A stretch of 6,054 nt of DNA from Burkholderiaceae bacterium (GTDB lineage Bacteria > Pseudomonadota > Gammaproteobacteria > Burkholderiales > Burkholderiaceae). Shown piece by piece: positions 1 to 5,664 of this stretch; the first letter of the stretch is position 1; every line of letters begins with the position of its first letter. The DNA is taken from NCBI GenBank assembly GCA_025458735.1, contig JALORV010000049.1, positions 1 to 6,054 of the forward strand, read 5' to 3'. A program made the position numbers and the translations under genes. The notes beneath the pieces are model-generated. The model saw nothing but the letters and a program-made list of their open reading frames with translations. It did not search any database and had not been told where the DNA came from.

Positions 1-330
1 GCCAGCGGCTGACGGTGACGACAGGCAGCTTCCTGGCATCTTGTCTCGTCGAGGTCGTGCCCGAAAGAACCGCCAGCCGATCACCGGTTTCCATCGATGG
101 TCGGCACTTCCCTCGTGCCCACGTGCAGTCACTTCCGCGCAAGAAGCCGAATGCGACGTTCACGTGTCGCGGGACGCCAAAAGGCTGGGCTTCAGAGTGC
201 AGCAGGAAAGCTTGACGTTGTCGTTCGCGGCCGCTTGTCACGAGTCTGCGCCCCGCAGGGCCGGCGCCGTTCTCTTGGCATGCATCAAAATCATCTTCTG
301 CTGGAAGAGCCGCTTCCGGAAAGCCCCCGC
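1..330. other. Gene-free leader upstream of the Sel1-type gene
   Basis: No convincing gene lies here. The plus-strand frame of the downstream gene stays open back to position 97, but the residues it would add (before the ATG at 331) are arginine-rich, irregular and unlike a protein domain, so I treat them as untranslated. Bases 1-12 read Ala-Ser-Gly-stop in frame 1 and could be the tail of an upstream plus-strand gene; four codons are too few to decide. A TTGACG hexamer at 212-217 resembles a -35 box, but no good -10 box follows at the right distance, so no promoter is called. No tRNA or repeat array is seen. Confidence 0.6.
318..323 (+). promoter_or_regulatory. Ribosome binding site deciding the start at 331
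   Basis: GGAAAG sits 7 bases before the ATG at 331, a good Shine-Dalgarno position. It supports 331 over the in-frame ATG at 280 or the far upstream start at 97. A short inverted repeat (GGAAG at 303-307, CTTCC at 313-317) lies immediately 5' of it and could form a small 5-bp hairpin in the leader. Confidence 0.55.
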
Positions 331-2040
331 ATGAGCTACGTCCTTGCCGTGTGGCCGCAAGACATCCTGCAGCCCTGGCCCGCCGACCGCGACATGGCTC
401 AATCGCAGTTGGAGCAGGCCCAGGCGGCCGCGCCACCCACCACGCACGACCCGAGGCTGTTGGCCTTTGCGCATGCGCTGGACGCCCGGTTCCCGAGCCA
501 GGGCGACGAGGACGACGTCTACGACAACCTGCCGCCAGACCCGAATCGAGACGCGCCGGAGGGCTGGCTCAACATCGGCCTGTACGACAGCGCCGAGCGC
601 GACGCCGCCTATGCGCACGCCGTGGTGCAGGCCAATGACCAGGGGCTGAACCTGTTCGACCCGCAGTCGGGCGATGTGTTTCTGGCCAACGGCGTCGCGC
701 TGGGGCTGGACAGCCCCAGCCAGTGCTTGCGGGCTGTGGATGCCTGGCATCGCCGGGACTTAGCACTCGCACGGGCGGAGTACCGCCGCGTGGCCGCCGG
801 CCGCGACGACCAGGCCCTGCAGGGCTGGGGACTGCTGCTGGGCAAGGGCCAAGGCGGCCCGCGCAACCACAGCCTGGGCGCGGCGCTGATGCAGCTCGGC
901 GGTGCCGATGCCGACGAGGATCCGAAGGGCTACGGCCTGGCGCTGCAACGCCTGACGCCGTCGCTGCAGCAGGAGCAGGCACGCCAGCACGAGGTCCTGC
1001 AAGCGGCTGCAGACCTGCTGGCAGCGGTCGACACCGAGATCGCGCTTCAGGAGACGCTGCTGCAGGACGCGCTCCGCGACATCACCAACCCGCGCCTGCG
1101 CAAGCAGGCGGCGCTGGTGCTGATCCGCATTGCCAACAACGGCCACGCCGCGGCCGCGTATCGGCTGTCGCTCGAAGTCGCGTTCGGCAAGTCCATCGCC
1201 GGCGCCCAGGACGACGCCGATCACTGGTTGCGGCTCGCCGCCCGGTGGGGCGACCCCGCGGCGCAGGTCAGCCTGGCGCGCCAGCTGATGAAGGGGCTCA
1301 ACCCAGCGCTGGACGAGGCCGAGAAGTGGCTGCTGCAGGCGCAGGCCAGCGGTGTGCGGGGGCAGGAGTCGCTGCTGGCAGACCTGCGCACCAAGCGGGA
1401 CGAGCTGGCGGCGCTGCCGGGCCGGGCCGAGTCTGGCGAGGCGGCGGCCCAGCGGCAGCTTGCTCAACAGTTGATGGACCCGACCGACCCGACCGACCCG
1501 CAGCGGGTGGCGCAAGGGATGGCCTGGCTGCAGCGCGCCGCCGAGCAAGGGGATGCCGCGGCGGCTGCGGAGCTGGGCCATGCGCTGGCGTTCGGGCGCC
1601 CGGGTGTGGCGCCAGACCCTTTGGCGGCACGGCCCTGGCTGGACCAGGCCGTGCAGGGAGGCAGCGCGCACGGCCAAGCCGCCCTGGCCCAACTGCTGGC
1701 CGTTCCGGGAGCGACGCAGAGCGACGCCGCGCGGGCGCTCGAACTGGCCATCGAGTCCGCCGCCAATCGCAGCGGCAACGGCCTCTTCCTGCTGGCGACC
1801 TTCCTGCACGCGGGCGTCGGCGGCAGCCGCGACGTTGTGGCCGCCAAGGCGGTCATGCACCTGGCGCAGGTGGTCGGCGGCGAGCTCGTGCGGCAACACC
1901 CCGACATCTGGCCGCAATACCAGCCGACCCCAGACGAACATCTGCCGGTCCAGATCCTGCGCAACCAGATCAACGACAACCTGCGCGGGATGCCCGAACT
2001 GCTGGCCCGCCGCGGCGAAACACCTGCCGCATCCGGCTGA
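331..2040 (+). CDS. Sel1/TPR-like repeat protein with uncharacterised N-terminal domain
   Basis: A 569-residue protein, probably a protein-protein interaction scaffold of unknown role. It starts MSYVLAVWPQD, an opening I associate with a family of uncharacterised betaproteobacterial proteins. Residues 1 to about 135 form a separate domain rich in acidic residues, ending in a motif G105-LNLFDPQSGDVFLANG-121. A helical, Ala/Leu-rich linker follows. Sel1-like helical repeats then occupy roughly 271-515, with recurring signatures such as GDPAAQ (307-312), GEAAAQ (from 369), a Trp-Leu-x-x-Ala-plus-Gly-Asp-Ala-Ala pattern (about 395-411) and GSAHGQAALAQLL (from 444). No signal peptide or membrane segment is visible, so it is probably cytoplasmic. 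The start was chosen for its ribosome binding site and because upstream in-frame residues look non-coding. It has no same-strand neighbour downstream. Sel1 proteins often scaffold signalling or secretion complexes, but nothing nearby identifies a partner. The repeat assignment is fairly sure; the function is unknown. Confidence 0.85.
   Translation: MSYVLAVWPQDILQPWPADRDMAQSQLEQAQAAAPPTTHDPRLLAFAHALDARFPSQGDEDDVYDNLPPDPNRDAPEGWLNIGLYDSAERDAAYAHAVVQANDQGLNLFDPQSGDVFLANGVALGLDSPSQCLRAVDAWHRRDLALARAEYRRVAAGRDDQALQGWGLLLGKGQGGPRNHSLGAALMQLGGADADEDPKGYGLALQRLTPSLQQEQARQHEVLQAAADLLAAVDTEIALQETLLQDALRDITNPRLRKQAALVLIRIANNGHAAAAYRLSLEVAFGKSIAGAQDDADHWLRLAARWGDPAAQVSLARQLMKGLNPALDEAEKWLLQAQASGVRGQESLLADLRTKRDELAALPGRAESGEAAAQRQLAQQLMDPTDPTDPQRVAQGMAWLQRAAEQGDAAAAAELGHALAFGRPGVAPDPLAARPWLDQAVQGGSAHGQAALAQLLAVPGATQSDAARALELAIESAANRSGNGLFLLATFLHAGVGGSRDVVAAKAVMHLAQVVGGELVRQHPDIWPQYQPTPDEHLPVQILRNQINDNLRGMPELLARRGETPAASG
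1477..1500 (+). repeat. In-frame 9-base tandem repeat in the Sel1-type gene
   Basis: The unit GACCCGACC occurs twice and is followed by a partial third copy, GACCCG. It encodes Asp-Pro-Thr-Asp-Pro-Thr-Asp-Pro in a loop between predicted Sel1 helices. Because the unit is a multiple of three, copy-number change would lengthen or shorten the loop without a frameshift. Confidence 0.85.
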
Positions 2041-2335
2041 GACCAGGCCTTGTCGATGATCCTGCTCCACCCCGACAGAGTTGGGGCAGGTTGTCAGTGA
2101 CCAGAGCGCCCTCATTGATGGGCTCACGCCGCCAATGCCGAAGCTCAGCGCCTGCCACAGCCTCAGCGGCGGCTCCACGGCAGCAAGATCAGGACAGCGG
2201 ATGTCTGTTCGGGGTCGAGTCGGACGCCAGCCAACGCCACACCCTCGCTCAGAGCCCACTCGGGTTTCAAGATCGGCAAAGTCTGCGGGTCAAGTCTCTG
2301 TCCGCGCCAGCAGCCTGAGCAGGTGCAGCATCGCT
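2041..2335. other. Convergent intergenic stretch
   Basis: This 295-base stretch separates the stop of the plus-strand Sel1-type gene from the stop of the minus-strand hydrolase. It contains one stem-loop near its left end (2061-2090). It also contains a minus-strand reading frame ending at 2163 whose last codons have a fairly high G/C third-position fraction, but which has no good start or ribosome binding site. No gene is called. Confidence 0.55.
2061..2090 (+). terminator. Possible terminator hairpin after the Sel1-type gene
   Basis: CCTGCTCCA (2061-2069) can pair with TGGGGCAGG (2082-2090) as a 9-bp stem with one G-U wobble and a 12-base loop, starting 21 bases after the stop codon. The bases that follow, TTGTCAG, are only weakly U-rich, so this is not a textbook intrinsic terminator. 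It could be a 3'-end stabilising hairpin. Confidence 0.35.
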
Positions 2336-3511
2336 TCAAGGCCCGAGATGCCGCAGGTGGAAGGCCACGATGCGCTGGTGGGCTGCTTCGCGCAGTGCGG
2401 CGTCGAAGCCCGGGGTCGGCTCCCCGCCGCGCCACTGCTGCGCGGCGACGGCCTTCGCCACCTCGCCGGGCCACGGCCACAGGACGTCGAAGTGCCCGGC
2501 AGGAAGGTCTGCTAGCAGCTCGCAGCGCTTGCAGTGGGCCAGCACATGGTCGCTGTGAAAGCGTGGCACCAGCACCGTGTCCAGCCTTGCGGAGACGAGG
2601 CCGACCGGCACGCCGATGCGCTTCAGGCTCTCGGCGCTGAAGATCGCAGCCACGGGTACCGCGGCAGTGACCGAGGCGATTCGCGCGTCAAGGCGCGGGT
2701 CTGGCTGATCGCCCGCAGGGTCCCGACCCCCGTGCCAGGTCTTGATGTCGGCCGGCAGGACAAACTCAGGCCAGAAGCCTGCCCGATTGAAGCGCGCCTG
2801 ACGCTCGGCCCGCTTCTCGGGGGTCCTGGCGCCCTGGAAGCAGAAGGCCTCGTCATCCTGCGGGTGCGCCAGGCAGTGGTGGACGAGGTTGAGCGTGCGC
2901 CACTGCGCGCCCGCCAGCGACAGCGCCGTGACGCCGCCAGCCGACATGCCGTGCACGCCCACGCGGCTCAGGTCCAGGCGGGCACTCCAGGCCGGGTCGG
3001 CGGCGAGGGCGTCCATCAGGCGCACGGCCTCCACAGGCCTCAGCCGGAACGTCTCGGGACCGGCGAGCCGCTGGTCGAGGTGGTTGTCCCCGTCGTGAAG
3101 CACCTGCGCGACGACAAAGCCTGCGCGCGCCAGCTGGGCTGCCAACGCGTGGTCGGGCAGCGGACTGCCGGCCGTGCCGTGCGAGAGCACGACCAGGCGA
3201 TGGCGCCCCGGCGTGACCGGTGCGTCGACAGCAACTTCCAGTGTGAACGGGCCGAACGTCGTCGAGCGCGACACGGTCTCGGTGGGATACACCAGCGTCG
3301 CCGGTTGAGCCAGCGTGGGTGACTTCCACTGCGTCAGGCCCACCTGCGCGATCACGCTGGCCGGCATGCCGACTAGCGCTGCGGCACAGAGCAGCGGCAT
3401 CGCAGCCCACCTGGAGGCCCAGCGGCGCAGACGCTGCGCGCTCGGTCCTCCAGGGGCCTGCAGCAGAAAAGGTTCTTGTGTTCGCGCCGTGCCGAGGCTG
3501 TGGTGAGGCAT
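2336..3511 (-). CDS. Exported alpha/beta hydrolase, predicted dienelactone hydrolase type
   Basis: A 391-residue serine hydrolase, probably periplasmic or secreted; the natural substrate (an ester or lipid) cannot be read from the sequence. A hydrophobic segment at about 36-55, preceded by a basic RLRRWASRW stretch and ending in SVIA, looks like a signal peptide with an unusually long N-region. The strand-turn motif VVLSHGTAG (107-115) should hold the oxyanion loop. The nucleophile elbow is G188-M-S190-A-G192. Asp311 in SARLDTV and His340 in PAGHFDVL are well placed to complete the triad. C213 and C224, and the CxxC pair C327/C330, could form disulfides outside the cytoplasm. The start at 3511 has a near-perfect ribosome binding site; an in-frame ATG at 3583 would add 24 residues but has none. 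This is the only gene in its transcription unit as far as seen. The fold is sure; the exact substrate is not. Confidence 0.9.
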   Translation of the reverse strand: MPHHSLGTARTQEPFLLQAPGGPSAQRLRRWASRWAAMPLLCAAALVGMPASVIAQVGLTQWKSPTLAQPATLVYPTETVSRSTTFGPFTLEVAVDAPVTPGRHRLVVLSHGTAGSPLPDHALAAQLARAGFVVAQVLHDGDNHLDQRLAGPETFRLRPVEAVRLMDALAADPAWSARLDLSRVGVHGMSAGGVTALSLAGAQWRTLNLVHHCLAHPQDDEAFCFQGARTPEKRAERQARFNRAGFWPEFVLPADIKTWHGGRDPAGDQPDPRLDARIASVTAAVPVAAIFSAESLKRIGVPVGLVSARLDTVLVPRFHSDHVLAHCKRCELLADLPAGHFDVLWPWPGEVAKAVAAQQWRGGEPTPGFDAALREAAHQRIVAFHLRHLGP

Positions 3512-3516
3512 GGAGC

Positions 3517-3522
3517 CCTCCT
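3517..3522 (-). promoter_or_regulatory. Strong ribosome binding site of the hydrolase gene
   Basis: On the minus strand AGGAGG lies 5 bases before the ATG at 3511. This settles the start against the longer in-frame options upstream at 3583 and 3682. Confidence 0.8.
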
Positions 3523-4090
3523 GTGGGTTGTTAAGCGACAGGTACCCACTGTGCCGACTGGCATTCACCCAGTCGAGCTCCATGCGACGAGTGCAATCTG
3601 CGCCGCGTGAAGTGCCGTCGACGCGTCGCGATGTGTGGATCTCGGAGCGGCAAGGTGCACTCAAGCCATCGGCCGCACGCAACCCGAGGGGCTGCCCGCA
3701 GCGCGGAGGGGGGTGAGTTCTGGATTTCGTTTGGCACCCCGCACCGCTGCATCCACCGCATCGGCGCGTGCCTATGCCGTCGCGAAACCGACGCTGGCAT
3801 CCATGCCAAGCTGACGGAGGACGCGGTGCGACTGCGGGCCCGACCGGCTGCCTCTCAACGTCGAGTTCGATGGTTCGGCGATTGGCTCCGGGTCGAGCGC
3901 CGCCGGTCGCCAGCTGCGTCAGCGGTCGTTCTGGCCTGAACTTGGCCCGGAGGCAATCGAGTGGCCGCTGGTGGCAGTGCAGCGGACGTCGGTCGTCGCT
4001 GTCGTTGAATGACCGCTGACCGTCGACGCCGCCGCTCGGTCCGTAAAGCGCGGATGTCTGGGATCAGTCTTGACCGGGTACTCGCCCGAC

Positions 4091-4120
4091 GGTCCCGAAT
4101 GCCGGCTCATGGCCGGGACC
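4091..4120. repeat. Dyad in the gene-free region
   Basis: GGTCCC (4091-4096) and GGGACC (4115-4120) form a perfect 6-bp inverted repeat, and GCC/GGC inside it can extend the pairing. An alternative dyad, GAATGCCGG (4097-4105) against CCGCCATTC (4119-4127), matches at 8 of 9 positions. No U-rich tract follows, so a terminator is unlikely. It may belong to a dispersed repeat. Confidence 0.5.
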
Positions 4121-4293
4121 GCCATTCCAAGGTCGACTCGGAGAGCAGCCGTTCGGGTGGGCACAGGCTGAAGGGCCGGTCCTCGGGCCTGTCAGCTCAA
4201 CGTTCCTAGCCAGATCGGGTATCGGGCCATCAGGATTCGTGGCCGTGAAGCGCTCGCTGGGCCAAAGGCGATCCGGTGAACGGTGGCCGCCGC

Positions 4294-4305
4294 CTGCAGC
4301 TGCAG
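4294..4305. repeat. Perfect 12-base palindrome downstream of the RES toxin gene
   Basis: CTGCAGCTGCAG is its own reverse complement and lies about 50 bases beyond the toxin stop. It has no T-tract and no loop, so it is not a terminator by itself. It could be a protein-binding site or chance in GC-rich DNA. Confidence 0.5.
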
Positions 4306-4353
4306 CGTGCGCGCTTCGTCAGCCGCTTTGCCTTGCTGCGTGCGAACTGGCGG

Positions 4354-4875
4354 TCAGTGCCGCCCAAACAGCCGCGCGTCCCAGATCACGGGTTCAGGGT
4401 TTCCGGCAACGATCCTCTTGAAGTCGGCGTGTCGCGGATTCAGAAGCACGTTCACCTCCCGGCGCGCAACGACCGAAGGAACCACCAGCACGGCCGTTCG
4501 CCGCTCACGTATCCAAGCATCGCCGAAGGCGCGGGCCACGTGCAGGTCCGCATGATCCCAACCGGCAGGCAGGCTGCTCTCACCATGTTGCTCGACGCTC
4601 ACGGCAGCCGCGATGGCGATCTCGATCGCCACGTGCATCTTGGGCACGCGCCCGATTCCCGCATGGGCCAGGCACTCCAGCATGGCGCCCGCGTAGGACC
4701 GGCTGGCATAGATGACTCCCAGGCCAGGTGAGTTCCAGCGGCCACCCACCAGCGAGGCGCCCACCGGGCTGAACACGTCGAACCGCCCGTCGGCGATGCG
4801 CCAAGCCTGCCAAGCTTGCGATTTTGCTTGCCGGGTGGTCGTTGCCCTGGCTCGAGACTTAGGCGGCAACGCCAT
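4354..4875 (-). CDS. RES-domain toxin of an Xre-RES type II toxin-antitoxin system
   Basis: A 173-residue toxin. Characterised members of the RES family (for example MbcT, ParT and Pseudomonas putida Res) degrade or use NAD+, stopping growth when the antitoxin is lost. The domain runs from about W25 to R168. Its hallmarks are visible: WRI (25-27), GGRWNSPG with Arg46 (44-51), Tyr56 in VIYAS, Glu67 in MLECLAH, Ser134 in VVPSVV, and the closing NVLLNPRHADF (142-152). The Arg-Tyr-Glu spacing of 10 and 11 residues fits the family's active site, so the enzyme looks intact. The ATG at 4875 is the only ATG before residue 65; it adds about 20 basic residues ahead of the domain. The gene overlaps the antitoxin by 17 bases in another frame and lacks a clear ribosome binding site, which suggests translational coupling to the antitoxin. 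NAD depletion by this protein is inferred from the family. Confidence 0.93.
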   Translation of the reverse strand: MALPPKSRARATTTRQAKSQAWQAWRIADGRFDVFSPVGASLVGGRWNSPGLGVIYASRSYAGAMLECLAHAGIGRVPKMHVAIEIAIAAAVSVEQHGESSLPAGWDHADLHVARAFGDAWIRERRTAVLVVPSVVARREVNVLLNPRHADFKRIVAGNPEPVIWDARLFGRH

Positions 4876-5293
4876 GGAACAACGACCAGAGCAGGTTTTC
4901 GACCCGGCGTGCTCCCAGTTCCGTCAGGGCCACCTCGATCGGCCGCTTGCCGCCGAGCATGGCATGGGGGCTGGACAGGAACACGCGCGCGTCATCGGCG
5001 CTGTTCCACACATACTCTGCGGTAGCGATCACCCGCGCCAGGCGTTCGACCCGTTCGCCCTCCTGCGGCTTCAGCTCTTCGCCCCGGCGGTGGAACGTGG
5101 CCGAAGGAATGACTCGCTGCATCAGGGCCACCGCATCGGGCGAGTTGCCGTAGACGTAGCGCGCCACGGCGCCGAGTGAGGCCTTGGGCAACCCGGCCTC
5201 CACCTGTTTCTCGAGCTGTTCGACCGAGGTGACCCTTCGACGAAGGCCCAGAACCTGCGCGATCTTGCCCGGCTCGACCACTGCAGCGTACAT
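4859..5293 (-). CDS. Xre/MbcA/ParS-type antitoxin (DUF2384)
   Basis: A 144-residue antitoxin that should bind and block the RES toxin encoded just downstream and repress its own operon. Residues about 24-66 look like the helical Xre-like DNA-binding part. Residues about 84-144 are the toxin-binding domain: ARVIATAEYVWNSADDARVFL, then the family signature MLGGKRPIEVALTELGARRV (112-131), and LLWSLFHGVAA at the end. Family structures place this C-terminal end against the toxin's NAD pocket. The ATG at 5293 was chosen because GGGAG lies 8 bases upstream; a TTG at 5308 in the same frame would add five residues but would swallow that site. Its last five codons and stop are shared with the toxin start. 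A promoter and dyad sit 16-55 bases upstream. The pairing with a RES toxin makes the assignment secure. Confidence 0.92.
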   Translation of the reverse strand: MYAAVVEPGKIAQVLGLRRRVTSVEQLEKQVEAGLPKASLGAVARYVYGNSPDAVALMQRVIPSATFHRRGEELKPQEGERVERLARVIATAEYVWNSADDARVFLSSPHAMLGGKRPIEVALTELGARRVENLLWSLFHGVAA

Positions 5294-5301
5294 GCGGATG
5301 A

Positions 5302-5306
5302 CTCCC
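5302..5306 (-). promoter_or_regulatory. Ribosome binding site of the antitoxin gene
   Basis: GGGAG on the minus strand, 8 bases before the ATG at 5293. It favours 5293 over the TTG at 5308. Confidence 0.65.
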
Positions 5307-5309
5307 AAT

Positions 5310-5329
5310 TGATAACCACAAGTCTATCA
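5310..5329 (-). promoter_or_regulatory. Candidate operator dyad of the toxin-antitoxin operon
   Basis: TGATA (5310-5314) and TATCA (5325-5329) are perfect inverted half-sites separated by 10 bases, centred about 26 bases upstream of the antitoxin ATG. The half-site at 5325-5329 overlaps the candidate -10 box. Antitoxins of this family usually repress their own promoter through such dyads, so this is a reasonable binding site; binding itself is inference. Confidence 0.5.
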
Positions 5330-5348
5330 CCAGAGAAATGCAGCGCAA
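5321..5348 (-). promoter_or_regulatory. Candidate sigma-70 type promoter of the toxin-antitoxin operon
   Basis: Read on the minus strand, TTGCGC (5343-5348) could be the -35 box and TAGACT (5321-5326) the -10 box, with a 16-base spacer. The -35 matches consensus at 3 of 6 and the -10 at 4 of 6 positions. The local sequence is noticeably richer in A and T than the rest of the window. Transcription would begin near 5314, leaving a short leader of about 20 bases before the antitoxin ATG. Confidence 0.4.
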
Positions 5349-5664
5349 GCCGATTCGGCACCGAGCGTCGGCGGTTCGGCGAGTCGGACTCAACAACCAA
5401 CTTGCCCCGGACCTGCCATCCACGGGCGCCAGATCCTGGCCGTCACCGCCAGTGGCGGGCCAAGCCATTCAACTGCCGTTCCGGACAGAGGCAGCTCAGC
5501 CGATCGAGACCTCATGTCGTGCTCGGTGGGACTGAACCCTTGGCCGAAGTCGGGTGGCCCGATCTCTCGGTCAAGAGGCCGCCGCTCGGCCTGCCCGACG
5601 AGGTGGCCGGCATCTTTGACCCGAAGCCGGGTCCGCCTCAGTGGGGCGTGCTGATCCGAGCGGC
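5349..5664. other. Gene-free stretch between the toxin-antitoxin promoter and the oxidoreductase stop
   Basis: No supported gene. The plus-strand frame open from 5309 to 5860 runs antisense over the oxidoreductase and has no domain character. Two stem-loops are visible: CCGCC-AGT-GGCGG at 5446-5458, flanked by TGGC/GCCA arms with a bulge, and GACCCG-AAGC-CGGGTC at 5618-5633. No tRNA, insertion-sequence end or CRISPR repeat is seen. Confidence 0.55.
5618..5633 (-). terminator. Possible 3' hairpin of the oxidoreductase gene
   Basis: A perfect 6-bp stem with a 4-base loop begins 32 bases beyond the oxidoreductase stop on the minus strand. The sequence after it on that strand is AAAGATG, with no T-tract, so intrinsic termination is doubtful. 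It may only protect the transcript end. Confidence 0.3.

Larger units (their letters stand above)
3512..4353. other. Long gene-free region (842 bases)
   Basis: No reading frame here looks like a gene. The open frames at 3607-3939 (+), 3531-3809 (-) and 3919-4164 (-) are short, rich in Arg, Ser and Pro, lack a ribosome binding site and show no recognisable domain. The stretch around 3950-4200 contains several imperfect dyads and motifs such as GAATGACCGCTGACCG (4006-4021). It reminds me of the decayed intergenic repeats common in Burkholderiales chromosomes; that is an impression, not a match. The part next to 3512 must hold the hydrolase promoter, but I could not pick out convincing -35 and -10 boxes. 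Confidence 0.6.

Noticed and set aside
97..330. N-terminal extension of the Sel1-type protein by 78 residues
   Set aside because: The residues are arginine-rich and irregular. The ATG at 331 has a well-placed ribosome binding site and a family-like N-terminus.
2197..2207. GCGGATGTCTG shared between 2197-2207 and 4050-4060
   Set aside because: An 11-base match between two places in a GC-rich 6-kb window is expected by chance a few times, and the similarity does not extend on either side.
760..2259. A 499-residue open frame on the minus strand opposite the Sel1-type gene
   Set aside because: It is long only because GC-rich coding DNA has few stops on its antisense strand. Its composition is rich in Gln, Arg, Leu and Gly with no domain, while the plus-strand frame shows clear repeat structure.
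723..2318. A 531-residue plus-strand open frame overlapping the Sel1-type gene
   Set aside because: It is an Ala/Arg/Gly-rich frame-shifted shadow with no recognisable domain or ribosome binding site.
2534..3322. A 262-residue plus-strand open frame opposite the hydrolase
   Set aside because: It is antisense to a gene with a full catalytic set and a strong ribosome binding site, and has no domain of its own.
3386..3397. Lipobox around C42 of the hydrolase (PLLC)
   Set aside because: Leu directly before the Cys does not fit a lipobox, which needs Gly, Ala or Ser. The hydrophobic segment continues past the Cys, consistent with an ordinary signal peptide.
3607..3939. A 110-residue plus-strand open frame in the gene-free region
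   Set aside because: It is Arg-rich with scattered Cys and His, has no ribosome binding site and no family resemblance; the frame is probably open by chance.
4028..4039. GCCGCCGCTCGG shared between 4028-4039 and 5578-5589, flanking the toxin-antitoxin operon
   Set aside because: I considered it as a possible attachment-type direct repeat. It is only 12 bases of low-complexity GC-rich sequence with no extension and no integrase nearby.
3919..4164. An 81-residue minus-strand open frame in the gene-free region
   Set aside because: It is Ser/Thr/Arg-rich low-complexity translation over a repeat-like stretch, with no ribosome binding site.
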